From positions 124,001-188,000 of the forward strand of contig JAODUP010000570.1 of assembly GCA_025642065.1 (NCBI GenBank): a DNA stretch of 64,000 nucleotides, given 5' to 3'. Below are positions 49,161-61,089 of this stretch, in pieces. The position numbers and the translations under genes are program-made. The number at the start of each line of letters is the position of its first letter. The stretch's first letter is position 1. Source of the DNA: Paralvinella palmiformis (taxonomy: Eukaryota > Annelida > Polychaeta > Terebellida > Alvinellidae). Under the pieces are notes generated by a model. The model was not told where the DNA came from. It made no database searches and was given only the letters and a program-made list of their open reading frames with translations.

Positions 49161-49988
49161 AGAATCGTTTGAAACATACAATTAAAAATACTCAATATGT
49201 GTCTAATGTCACCAAAGAGTTAGCTGTAACCAAACTAGATATGTCCTTCCAGAGAATATCATAATCATTTTGTCTTTATCAATAATCATCATGTATCTTA
49301 ATACTTAAAAGGTCACATTTTATTACTATGCCATTAATTCTCTATTTATTCATTATACGACAGCAGCTCCACCATTACTGATCTATCATACCTCAGCCAT
49401 TAATAAAATACGTTATTTGTGGAATAAGTTAAGGAATATTGAATGCTCCATCCATCAAAGTGAAAAAGTTAAGGCTCACTCTAATCCAATATTTCCTTCT
49501 GATAAACTGACCAAGAAGGTCTAATAAAAACACTGGTGAAGCCTGTCGTTAATAATAATAATAATAATTATTATTATTACAAAACTTCTAGATCGCCAAT
49601 ATTCTCTAAAAGAACCGAGCTCAATGGCTCACCTAATATAGAGGTTGAGCAAACTCATAGTCCGGGTACGATGCAAAGTTCATCAACAATGATCAGATGG
49701 AAAGAAAACTTAGGAAGGATAAGCGAGTCTAAAAAGGTGACGGACATAAACATGCTATTTGATGACTTAACATGTTCAGAGAGTGAATAAATTGACATGT
49801 TTGTAGATGGCACTTCTTCATTATATATTATTAGTTCAACGCCTCAAAAGGAGAATCATCATAACCATCTTTAAATAACCATCAACAAAATATATTATCA
49901 TCCAATCTAAAATTTAATTAGTGAACTATCTTCTGTTCGATACTGAAGATAAATTAATCACGTTTTACCAAATCTGTCACTATCAGAA

Positions 49989-50186
49989 TTGATATCCCGA
50001 ACTATGGATTTTATTAGCCTTAAAATTAGGCGTCATTTACCTCGAATGAATATATTATCATTAATAAATAATACTACGATTTTATTTTGTCATAATTATT
50101 GTCACTCCGGCGTCGATTTCATTATTTTCATTAAAGCTGAAATTAATGATTACATGATAAAATGTCTGTCTTGTAAAAGCCGTTAA
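49989..50186 (+). CDS. 65-codon open frame inside the highly conserved block (copy A)
   Basis: Open in both duplicates. It contains TMDFISLKIRRHLPRMNI and HNYCHSGVDFIIF and ends LSCKSR. The differences from copy B within the frame (at least Ile2Lys and Ile13Phe) change amino acids, so the high DNA identity is not explained by protein constraint. It is more likely 5' non-coding sequence upstream of the frame at 50,331. Confidence 0.15.
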   Translation: MISRTMDFISLKIRRHLPRMNILSLINNTTILFCHNYCHSGVDFIIFIKAEINDYMIKCLSCKSR

Positions 50187-50330
50187 TTTAGCGCGATATT
50201 GTGTCAGTCGTCAACATTGTTAAATGATAATTGCTTTTCTGTAGTTAATGGGATGATTAATTTACGAGACAATCGACAAATTATTCTTATTTGAATGAAA
50301 TCGCTTCACTGTTAATAAGAACCCAACAAA

Positions 50331-50441
50331 ATGGCAGATTTATCTAAGTGGACATTAACGACAACAATCAGTTCTGTGACAATGTTATTGCTGTTTGTCT
50401 TTTTCGTGGAAGGAATTATGAAGAGAGTGAGTGCGAGTTAG
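50331..50441 (+). CDS. 36-codon frame with signal-anchor/signal-peptide-like start (copy A)
   Basis: Reads MADLSKWTLTTT, then a hydrophobic core TMLLLFVFFVEG, then IMKR and three to four more residues to a stop. The start context acaaaatgg has A at -3 and G at +4. After the MKR codons comes gtgagt, an acceptable 5' splice site (aga|gtgagt), so this may be the first exon of a secreted or membrane protein, or a free-standing one-helix micropeptide. Copy B at 63,561 keeps start, length and stop with three base changes (one silent, Ser to Tyr, Ser to Asn). It sits at the end of about 0.75 kb that is nearly identical between A and B. I do not recognise the product. Confidence 0.4.
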   Translation: MADLSKWTLTTTISSVTMLLLFVFFVEGIMKRVSAS

Positions 50442-51164
50442 ACGATTAGTTGTGAGTCAAGTGAGTGATAATGAGGTGGAGAGAGATAATGAACTAAACA
50501 GGTACTGGCCAGTAGTACTCATAATAGCCTTTAGTGAATTTCTGTCTTTCGGACACATGCTCGCACGAACACACATGCATGCGCAACTCTCCCCCACAGG
50601 CAGTGATATCTTACATACACAAGTCATACTAAAACGTGCACACAAACATATAATCCATACACAAATACAGATCCGTGCAGCGCTGAACACACGGATACTA
50701 AAACATATCATAATATCATTTTTGTATACAATTAATTACAGTTTTTAGAAAAGAAACATAAATCATGTGTTTCCAATAAGCTATTCACGTACTTGAGGAA
50801 TGTTTTCATTTGGAATCCGCATCTTCTAACGGCGGTCCTGGTCTATACAATATGTTAAAAAGCCGCGGACTTTAGCAACAAGTACTTCTTATGACAAGAA
50901 TGCTTTTAGAGCTCGGTAAACTGATGTGACGTGTTCATGCATCTGTATACACTTATTAAAAGTAACCCCTAGATATTTACTGACCGAATAGATATAATAG
51001 ATGGATCAGTCTATAATTTTGCTGCCTCTATGGATTTAGCATAATGTGATCAAGCCATATAGTTAATGTGTGCTAATGATCCTTTAATTTTGAAGATTTT
51101 GTGTCATGCATAGCCGAATAGCAGTAATATAGTGTTGTACATTTTATTTCAGGGAAGAGAAGAA

Positions 51165-51440
51165 ATTTAGCACATTGTATGGATCCACTGATACGTGTAG
51201 CCCTGTATCATAGGCGTACATGTGATATTTAACGCCATAGTTTCCAAGAGGAAGTGTGTACATTGTAAAAACCAAAGACCAAGAACTTAACTCTGTGGTA
51301 CATCAGATGACAATGATAGAACATCAGATAAAATATCACGAACTGACACTTTCTGGGAGCATTGCTCCAAATAGGACTAAAATCATTTAAGTACCTTACC
51401 TGGTCAACCAAACATGTCTTTAAAACTAGAAACAGATTTA
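51165..51440 (-). mobile_element. CR1-type LINE fragment
   Basis: The minus strand matches the copy at 45.44-45.69 kb: in one frame VRYLNDFSPIWSNAP parallels the alternative frame VKYLNGLDPIWNNAP there, and another frame reads SSDVPQS, stop, VLGLWFLQCTHFLLETM, parallel to SGVPQGSVLGPLLFTMY. The YADD is degraded. It lies in the spacer between duplicates A and B. Confidence 0.8.
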
Positions 51441-52224
51441 TTATGGTTAACTGAATCCATGGCAGTCGCTAGGCTCAGGGGAGTGTGTAAAACTGACTTA
51501 CATTGATCACTTGACGAAGAGCAAATACCAGTTCTCTAAATTAAGATACAAATGCTATATTTACTTAGCTCTGTATTTGTTTGGAACATTGCTGTCTAAA
51601 ACGTGGAATGTTAATGGTTTTACAAGGAAGCGTCCATGAATCATGGGAAATCAACTAGAAACTAAAAATAGTCAGATTCAATCAATTGAATAGAAATAGA
51701 CATTTTGTCTGTGGTATACGATATGCAATATACGCCAGTGAAACCTGTCTGAGAGCTAAATTATACGAAAAATATCCTGGTGCCTTAACATCGAGAGTTG
51801 ATCATATTTTCAGTTAGTATACTCTCTTTAATGCAAGCTCACTAAGACAGATGGCCCTCTTCTGTTATTCCACATATAAGGCCACCTAGCGTAGACTAAT
51901 AAACGTGGATAGGGAAATCGTTTCAGTTATATTGAGATATAGATGTCAAATCTAGTCATCATATTTACATATTTTCTTGTACTTACTGATTGTATTAAAA
52001 CAATGATGATGGATTTTCGAAGATGAAATATAACATAATTGTTGCTCATTTGATAATTTCCGCCAATGGACAATAATCCGATTATGACTAGAGTTGAATA
52101 GATAATAATGTGTTCCATTGAGGTATTCGTAGAGCAGATAGAAGTACAGGAAAATATGGTAAACTTAATTAGATATCAACATATCAAAATATTACAATAT
52201 TAAAATATACACTTACTCGTGCAA

Positions 52225-52460
<236 letters not shown>

Positions 52461-53261
52461 ATAATTACTTTGTTATTAAAATAAATGCTTTAATTTCTGG
52501 ATACCTCATTTTGGTGATTCTTAACACACGCAGATTTCCGCTATTATACAATTTATTTACTGAATTGTATTACTATGTCTGCCTAATTGCTTGAATTGGA
52601 TGTTTCTTGGTGTAGTTTCCATTATCTTTTATTGCATAATAACCGTAAATTACTTATATTGTACGCTTGCAAATGTATAGAGAGATCAATTGTGACATTC
52701 TATTATACCATATAACTACAATATCTGTGTACACATAATAAAATTGCTACATATACTCATGTTTCAATAAGCAGCTCTCTGGCAGCTGTCGCACAGAAAG
52801 GTGAAAAGTAAATTGTCCCGTCTTTGCCATATTTTACTTTTGGTAACTATGTTGATTTTCTCAAAATTAAATATCCAGGATTTTTAAATTGCAATTTCTT
52901 GTATATTGATTGAGAACTTTACTGTTGAAACAAATCAAGTATTACAGTTTTCGGTTTTAATTTCACTTACTAAGGAGAATCAGTTGCTACATATTGATCT
53001 TGAGTAGTCAAATCGGGAAACAAAGTGTACCTGTTCTTGAATTAATCAGCTGAATTTATAAATATCATATACCTGACGTTAGTTATGAAATTTATGAACG
53101 AGTGTTTATTTATGCTACTTATCAATATTGTACTAATATCTGTTAGTATTACCTAGTATTTGCTCCAATTCGTAAATAAAAAATATATCCAGAGATATAT
53201 CGGTTCGAGAAATGAAAAGTCAGTGATATGTAGATAACATTGTTTCAATTTGGTAGTCGCA

Positions 53262-53445
53262 GGGTGCCTCCGTGGTCTAATTGGTAACGGGTTGGCTCAC
53301 AAATCACTACCACCTGAGAGGCAATATCTGAAGGAGATATCTGAAGGGTGTTTCATTTTTTAATTCGCTTCTTTACATTTAGATGTCGCTCGGCTCATTT
53401 CGCTTCCATGTGCACAAAGGTGGCCGTGAAATATCAATCATCATA
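53262..53445 (+). mobile_element. tRNA-like SINE, copy 3 (left edge of copy B)
   Basis: Head gggtgcctccgtggtctaat with a good A box (tggtctaattggtaacgg, 53,273-53,290), then ggctcacaaatcactaccac. The B box is lost, and atctgaaggagatatctgaagg shows a small local duplication. The body gtgtttcattttttaattcg and the end caatcatcataat follow. It is the duplicate of the SINE at 40,539. Confidence 0.8.
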
Positions 53446-54061
53446 ATATTTTAAAAACTACTTTTTAACCAGAAATCCTTTCATATTTCTAAATATAAAG
53501 TAATCTGAAATTGATTAGTGATCCCATATAGCATTCAGATTATGTTTTGGAAATGGGCTACTTTTAACAAAATATCTATTTATATATTCAGAGCCCTATT
53601 ATATCAATTTCCTTGCCTATCTACTAGCAACATATTTTTTGTAATGGCAACATTTGTGCATATTGACAGCATCACAGTCTGGAGGTAGATATAAACTGAC
53701 ATGACAATGTACTAAAAATATTAATGTATTTTTATTGATTACTATACTTTTACTATTATGCAATTTTCAGAAGGCAAACAAAACATCAAGATAAGCAACC
53801 ATCACAACCAATCAATTGCTGATACCGGTTTTTTTTATATGGCTTAAATACTTATTTTGACAAATAGTATAAATAGACAGAATATGTATTACTTGAAAAT
53901 GAACTATTATTGTATAGCTACGAAGAGTACATTTATGTATGAGATTATTAATTAATGGATATCCAAAACAATTTAGGATTGATGAAAATTGTATTAACAT
54001 ATACCTAGAGATCAAACTAACTTAGGTCAAGACCCATCATTATGATTGATCGCAGCTCATC

Positions 54062-54170
54062 GGTCTATGGACAGTTTGCCTACTGAACATTATGCTTACT
54101 GGACATTATTCCTACAACAACCATACCTACTGGATATTACGGCTAACAGAAACTATGGCTAACAGGCTCA
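54062..54170 (-). repeat. Inverted taggca/tgtcc array
   Basis: Units such as ggacagtttgcctactga, cttactggacattatt and acctactggatatta are reverse complements of the array at 55,795-55,915 and 41,520-41,680. It stands at the left of the B-only block. Confidence 0.75.
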
Positions 54171-54269
54171 ACTCGTAGAGCTAACACTTTTATTTTATTT
54201 CATCTCATTTTCATAAAATAATTTTATTTAATTTGGATTCTTTTGAATTTTAACATAAATAAAAAATAA

Positions 54270-54390
54270 AACATAAAAACACAACACACAAAAAAAAAAT
54301 TTTTTTTTTTTTTTTTTTTTGTGGTGTGTGTGTGTTTTTTGGGGTGTTTGGGGGTTTGTGTTTTTGGTGTTTTTTTTTTTGGGGGGGAAT
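54270..54390. other. Low-complexity fold-back, possible assembly artefact
   Basis: Runs of A, then T, then G-rich T-rich sequence (gtggtgtgtgtgtgtttttt, then tttggggtgtttgggggttt and a G run) with an A-rich mirror on the left (aaaacacaacacacaaaa). The composition is unlike any other repeat in the window and looks like a hairpin-shaped sequencing or assembly error, though an unusual real repeat is possible. Confidence 0.55.
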
Positions 54391-55338
54391 AGGCACAGGC
54401 ACATAGAATCTCGAACCGTGAATTCAAACTCTGGACGTTTCTTCAGGGGACTGAATCCAGAGTGGCGACTTTTCTTGCTGAGACATGTGTAATGTCTCAC
54501 CAGTCCCTAAGCCGCCAAGCAAAATCAAAAAGCGAATCACCTACAGCCGTGGAGTTTGGGTGTAGAACACCCAAGTCAGATCACGGCAGTAGTGAGAATG
54601 TTTAGATTAATTATCTAAGCAGCCCTATTTATAGCTATTTTTCAATTGCTGTATCTTTCTTCAAACAATACTATATAAACTATATAACCCAATTGTCACT
54701 GTTCAAAGATCAGTTTTTACAACGGCAGGCGTCATGAAGCGACTACTATTTAAACTGTTTAGCTTAATTGCTATTAAAAGACTGACATATGCGCTGAAGC
54801 AGACCGTAATAGCGCGTCATAGCTTCCGTACTGTTTGAACTGCGTTATCATTTTCAAACCTGACCTAACGTCTGCTATTCTAACTATTGTATTCTTAAAT
54901 GTTATTTATGACAAGCAGATTAGAGCTAATCTTGAATGTCATAGTACAAACTGGACATAACTGGACCTAGGAAAGATAAATCTATTCCCACATACAACCA
55001 AGGTGAATTATATATACAAGTAAACTTGTTATATAAAACACACCAACCACGTGAGCTGTGTCCAATGCCACCGCTCGAGATGCGATACAGTGTTTCTATT
55101 CAGGAGTACATGCTTTAAGAGCGTACTGTACCTGCTCCAGTCATTTAAATGCTGGATAACCAGGCCAGACACCTAAACGGCGTGCCTCCAAAGACGCAAA
55201 TAGTACATGGATTATACAGCTCTAGATTAATTTTTCTTAGAACGCGTGGACCTGGAAACACAATCTCCATGCATAGAAAACCTAACTTTCTCAACCGCAA
55301 CATAATATGCCTTGTGATATTTGCTGGAGGGTCAAATA
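54391..55338 (-). repeat. Dispersed repeat R1, copy 3 (longest)
   Basis: The reverse complement of the R1 sequence, covering both the half seen at 3.46-3.94 kb and the half seen at 35.4-36.16 kb, and so giving about 950 bp as a minimum length. It lies in a block absent from copy A, so it arrived after the duplication or was lost from A. In the plus direction a frame reads MLDNQARHLNGVPPKTQIVH. The minus direction reads PPANITRHIMLRLRKLGF and CTICVFGGTPFRCLAWLSSI. Confidence 0.85.
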
Positions 55339-55794
55339 CCTCATAAACATACAAATCCAATAAATACTATGACCTACTCGTCACTATTATAACAATTTAC
55401 ATCGGCGCTTTAGCAGACCGTTATGGCGGAATTGCCGTTCTATATATTAACATTTATTAATTCAAAATATTTATTAATTCAAATTTGAAACCAAAACATC
55501 AATCTGGAATAAACGGACACAGTCAGAAATTCGTCAAATTGTGAGCAATACCTCATAGAGATTCAAGAACTGGGGTGGTTTTCTACTTCTCAACGAGGAT
55601 TCTCAGGCGTTGATTGACATACTCGTACCTAATGGCATTAATTTTAAACTTCAAATAAAAAAATAAAGTATAAAAACAAATTATCTAAGGAATTATAATT
55701 CAGCGTTTGTTTCAAATAATTTCAATACATTTTGAATTCTTCGTCAAAACATTTTGTCTGTAGCGTTGCTAAATATATGTTAGCCATTAATTTC

Positions 55795-55915
55795 TTTTAG
55801 TCGTAATATTTAGTAGGCATGGTAATCGTAAGCTTGATGTCCGGTAGGTATTATGTCCAATAAGTAAAATGACCAGAGGCACATTGTTTAGTAGGCAAAC
55901 TGTCCGGATACCGTC
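55795..55915 (+). repeat. taggca/tgtcc array in copy B
   Basis: Units such as agtaggcatggtaatcg, ggtaggtattatgtcc and agtaggcaaactgtcc. Counterpart of 41,520-41,680. Confidence 0.75.
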
Positions 55916-56772
55916 CTGTGTATGAAAGTCATATTGAACTACTATGTAAATGTCAGGAAAAAAGAAGATATTAAAACAAATAAACTTTGATAGTTCTATA
56001 ACACTAATTCAGATGGTTTACTCTTATTCTAAATGGTTTTGTGATACAAAGACCATGAACATGACAACTCTCCTTTGTCTAATCCAGCATTAGAGGTCTT
56101 AATATTCTCACAATATTTTACTATAATTCAGGTATTCCCTATATTTACACTGCCTTACAAGATACACGTTAAAAGTACCAATAACTTCGAAATTATGTTC
56201 ACTGAGGTCTACATCACCCAGTCTATCAGGTATGAAAGTAAGCAAGTCAGTCAGATACATATATATTACTTTATTTTTAAATTACATGTTACTATAAAAC
56301 ACTCCAGCTTAGAGGGAATGTGTAAATTATATATAGTGATAGACAATGCAGAGAGAACATAGGATAGGGTTGGGATTTATAGGTACAAAGGGATAAAAAT
56401 ATGTTATGTCTACAATATTTTCTGCAAATAATTTAATAAATCAACAGAATATAAATATTTATTTATACTTAATTTAACATAATTTAATCTGATGTGGTTG
56501 TAGTTATGCTAGTCGAATTGGTTTTATCCAGAGAGGTGGAGTAAATCTTAACTTTACTAGTTTAAGTTGAGCTCAACTGGGATTTATCTGGGAAGGCTGT
56601 ATAAAGAGCATCTGCTCCAACTGCTACCTAGATCATGCTGTGGTACATAAAGATTACAGATAAAGTAACCAAGTTTGTCTCATCCATAGTCATATTGAAC
56701 TAATTTGGAGAAAATATAAACACTTATATTTGACCAATCTGTTGCACGTGTAGACCTAGCAGTATATTAACA

Positions 56773-56802
56773 TTCTTTCTTTTATTACAGATTAATACTT
56801 GC

Positions 56803-56838
<36 letters not shown>

Positions 56839-56995
56839 GTGTGTGTGTGTGTGTGTGTGTCGGTGTGTGTGTTGTGTGTGTTGTGTTGTATGTGTGTCCG
56901 TATGTTTGAGTGAGTGTCTCTCTTTCTCTCTCCCTCTCTCTCTTTTCGCCATTTGTCTCTCTTTGTGTCTGTGTGTGTGTTTGTGTGTCCCCTAA
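56773..56995 (+). repeat. Acceptor-like site followed by (CT)n and (GT)n in copy B
   Basis: ttctttcttttattacag|attaatacttgcag is followed by a CT block (56,806-56,833), a GT block and further CT/GT mixture to about 56,990. In copy A the repeat is almost purely TG, so the two arrays evolved separately after the duplication. Confidence 0.8.
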
Positions 56996-57784
56996 GACCT
57001 TGTAAAACGACCTTCTATCAATTTATGCAGTACTGTTTGAAATATGTGTACTCTTGGTGGCATCCATTTCTCCGGCAAACCTCTCTTGGCTATTAAGCTG
57101 CTGATATTGTTTTGTCAATAATGTGAATAATTATGTTATGTCGTATTGGTAAGTTATTGAATATATAGTTATAATAATGTGAATGTAAAGCACGAAGATC
57201 TCGCGGATATGCGCTTTAATTCAGATCCCACCACACTTGACTAGATATACGTAGGTAAGCTAAATTAGGCTTGTAAGAACGTTACCTAAGCGATTAACGT
57301 TATTGTGTGAGGATTAACAGTTAGGTTTGAGTAAATCATAGTATTTACTCTGGACTTTGACGATATTTCGTTCTAGTCCAATAATAATCCATTGTCTAAT
57401 ATTGCTCCGTCGCATTTATCAATCATAGTAATTGGGCTGTTTCCTGTGTGAGTTTACCGTAAGCCACACATGTAGGTCACATGATCAAATTGAAGTTGTT
57501 AGCTTGTCTGACACGCCGATGATATATAAAAACACCAACCTTTTCACAGAATCCCTAGTCTGAATGAAAAGCGGGAGTGAACAAACCTTTGTCTGGATAC
57601 GATTTATATAGATAGGCTTGTTGAACTATCCCAACGACATATTGTTGTTGTTGGCTGCGAACTGTAGCAACAAAGTAGCTATCTTGTAAATGTATTACCT
57701 TACCATTAAGCCATAAGTATTTGCTGTTTAGAGTGAGCTATGAGGTTAAATGGTGCAATTTGTATCCATTTCCGCTTCCTGCAG

Positions 57785-57856
57785 GTACGTTTTCCGTTTA
57801 CCTGTGGGCGTCAAACATTTGTCACGGATCAACGATGTATTGTTTTGTCCCAACAA
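57785..57856 (+). other. 72-bp exon-like open segment (copy B)
   Basis: Acceptor-like ttccgcttcctgcag and donor gtaagc frame the same 24 codons as 43,695-43,766 (CGRQTFVTDQRCIVLSQQ here). The open frame continues on both sides, so the limits rest on the splice consensus only. Confidence 0.4.
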
Positions 57857-58061
57857 GTAAGCTTTTGGTTGCACCTTGTTATCACTGTTCAGGTCTCGCT
57901 TATATATAGGTCTATATATAGATACATTTGTGGACGTGTAGGCCTGTGTATATTTAGATTTATTTATGCCAGGTTTAGTGGTGTTTGGGATTATCCAAGT
58001 GTAGAATTAGGTTTTGTGTATTTGTGGGCGTGGATGCTATGAGCCAATGCTCTCATATACA

Positions 58062-58062
58062 A

Positions 58063-58129
<67 letters not shown>

Positions 58130-58314
58130 TATTCTTAATCTGTATAATCTGGTCATATGTATATTATCTGAAAATTTCAGGTAATCTGTATTAAATCTCA
58201 GTTAGCAATATACGTAATACATGAATATTTCAGGTAAAATACATATTACCTGATTATACAGATAAACTGTAACACAAACGCACACACGCGCACACACACA
58301 GACACACACACACA

Positions 58315-58350
<36 letters not shown>
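58062..58350. repeat. (TA)n/(GT)n and (CA)n/(TA)n microsatellites
   Basis: TA 58,062-58,096 with GT to 58,127, then CA-rich 58,270-58,316 and TA to 58,354. In copy A the first site is only tatatatatatta. Confidence 0.95.
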
Positions 58351-58358
<8 letters not shown>

Positions 58359-59074
58359 TAAATAAGCATACTAGGTTACTCACACGCTCGCACACGCATA
58401 CACACGACACAAACACGCGAACATGAATGAATGTATACATAAACCCACACTTTAATTTTACTTAGTTCATTATTTCTCAGGCAACTTAATTGCCCCATAG
58501 AATGGAAGTTCATAGAATGAAAGGTACGTTTATGTATTATAAGTTAGCTATATGTGCAGGCTAATTTTGTACGGGTAAGCTACAGTTATATTGGAGGACT
58601 GTTTATTACCGTATGGGCTATATTAACGGATTTGGAATTATTGTATAAGTTTGCCATTCTTACATGTGCGGGTCGTTGAATGCGTGCTGCTCGCGTTACT
58701 CAAAATGTTGTAGATGTTATAATGGGTCGATCATGTTTTGAACCTGTGGGATCTATACATAGTTGTTTTTTTCTTCATTAATTGGGTGAGAAGTCCTTTT
58801 ATTAATGACACTGGCATAATACCAAATCGTAGGCACAGCGTTAACATGTCACAAACTATTTGTCCAACATTCATTCAATCAATGTCGACTGCCGACCAAC
58901 TACGGTGTTTGTTTAGAGAAGGATGGAGCATGGTTTCTGCAAAAGAAAAGGTCCTATATAGCACGTGTCTCTAGATGTTGTATAGCATATTAACCAATCA
59001 TTCTACTTGAGTAATGAAGTGTTCATCGAACTAAGTTCCTAAACTTGTACGTATTGCTCACTCAAGTATAAAAA

Positions 59075-59252
59075 GGGGCAACCGTGGTCTAACTGGTAAC
59101 GCGTTGGATCATATATCACTACCACCTGAGTTCGAATCTTAGCATGGCCAAGTCTGAAGGGTGTTTCATCTTTGAATTCGCTTCATTGCCCTTGTAGGTC
59201 GCATTGGCCGATTTAGCCTAGCATTTGCACCAGTCATCGTCATCATCGCTCC
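59075..59252 (+). mobile_element. tRNA-like SINE, copy 4 (best head)
   Basis: Head ggggcaaccgtggtctaact with A box (59,085-59,096), acgcgttgg, atcactaccacctga and B box gttcgaatc (59,130-59,138), then the body tctgaagggtgtttcatctt, gaattcgcttcattgccctt and tail catcgtcatcatcg. The boxes stand as in a tRNA promoter for RNA polymerase III. It lies in a block absent from copy A. Confidence 0.85.
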
Positions 59253-59461
59253 AAGATAGAAGTCCATATGTTTGAATGTCTCTATCAAAGTGTTGTTAGC
59301 GGCTCCGTGACCGACAACCCGGAATCATTCTCACCTAACTTGTTGCATGCCTACGCATGCCCTTCTCGTGGACGATATGAGTTCCAAAATCGTTGTCCGT
59401 GTGTCGTAAGAAGACAGTCGCCATTCTATCACTGGTTCTTCTGAAAATGACTAGATGACAA

Positions 59462-59570
59462 GATAACCGATTACGATTACTTGAGAATACCTTGATTACT
59501 ATTATATTCAGTTAGATTACATTGTAAAGTAACCATGATTACAGTCATGATTACAATCATGATTACAGTG
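59462..59570. repeat. gattacgattac / atgattacaatcatga array (copy B)
   Basis: Counterpart of 44,037-44,115, with an extra atgattacagtcatg unit. Confidence 0.6.
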
Positions 59571-61089
59571 TATATAACGCAAACATGAGTATTTACTCAG
59601 TTACATGTATAATACCGCTATAATCATGCTACAGTGTTTACATGCTACAGTGTTTACAGACGTGCTTTCTGGTATGTTCTTGAAATGATAATGTACAATA
59701 AACTTTGATGCCATTGTACGACGTTAATTTGTTTTAATATTTCTGAGATCAGTATTCACCATAGAGCAAAGGAGCAAGTAATGCATTTGCCAATAATGCA
59801 CTGTTGTTTATGGATATAACTGAGATTAGTCCAAACTGAGATTAGTACAAACAATATCAATAGAATTGTTTAAATATATATTTAGCAACGAAATGCATCA
59901 TGCATGGCGTAAGTATAGCCAGGTATGGTCTATATAATAAATAGGATACTTTGAATGTGGTCAAATCCCCAACTCCAACCCCTATATAAATAGACCACCT
60001 TTTCAGTCTTATATTATTACTATGCTTTAAATTATACTTTTCTTCTATACCTCTACCACCCCACAACTCCATCTTCGACCTTTCATCTCCATCTAATGCT
60101 CGTGTTACCCAACCCCATATCTCGACCGGTGGTCAACATGTAGCCTTGTTTATGTTCACTTTCGCATGCGTTAATTTAATTGGCTGCTTATCATCCTGTC
60201 AAACACACTATCAATGAAGCATAAAAAGTTAAACGAACAGTGCATATATACTACATTTAAAATGTACTGAACCAGATACCTTGAAACAAAACATACACTT
60301 AACGACATATGAGTGTACTCTTAATTTACATAATGTGTTTAATTTAATATCTGTGCCCTGCTTTTTATCTGGAATATCATTGTATCGGTAGGTTTATTAT
60401 AACTAAGAAGAGGGCAATTATTATATGGAGGATCACAGTTTATGGAAAAAGATATTTTATGAGTTGGCCATTGATATGTTATTGTATTTCAGCCTCGTTG
60501 TCCTGTATACCTGTGTGGTTGCTTGGATCCATATTTCGCTCACTGAGAATTACTTGTGTATCCGGAGTATTTCCTTTGCGAGCAGCCATCGACTTCATGT
60601 TTTAGATGTGCAGAGGATAAACAACTCGCTCATGCACATACTCATTCACTAACTGACTCATAAAGTATTTAGAATTGCTATATTTACCCAAACCACTAAT
60701 TAATGTACGGAAGCCTTAGTGTGCCAAACTATTATACCTTCAATATTTTCCGTAATATATTGTCCTTTAGCTGGCCCATAATTTATTTGTATACGTTATG
60801 GGCAATATTAGCCACATACCGGTTCAGATCGATAGGTATAGTATTTAGACTACAATGTGATTACGATAAGAAGATTAGTAAGTAAAGGGATTTTGTTTTG
60901 ATGGTGTACCCTGTACTAATTGATAGCACAATAATTGCGCGTCGAAGGAGATAATGACTCTAGGAATTGCAATTACTATTCTATCGAACACGAATAAATG
61001 ATCGATTATCACAGTTTATTTAGCAACAGAAAAAATCTATATAATGAGACGTAATGCAGCAACAAATGGGGCAGAGTAAATATAATATA

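Larger units (their letters stand above)
40539..50710 (+). repeat. Segmental duplication, copy A
   Basis: Collinear with 53,262-63,860. Landmarks in order: SINE, tttccttgcctatcta, gaccacc-free AT spacer, aacggacacagtc, the taggca/tgtcc array, ttctttcttttatttcag, ctccggcaaac, the 72-bp open segment, attacgattac array, ccattgtacgacgttaattt, L2-type LINE relic (minus), (ATCT)n/(TA)n, tagatatgtccttccagaga, and the 36-codon frame. The main A-only block is 44,761-46,690 (CR1 LINE and flank); 49,341-49,673 is also absent from B. The right edge is approximate. Confidence 0.88.

Noticed and set aside
59075..59145. Possible tRNA gene with A and B boxes
   Set aside because: No acceptor-stem pairing could be made, and the same head occurs fused to a constant body in four places, so it is a SINE.
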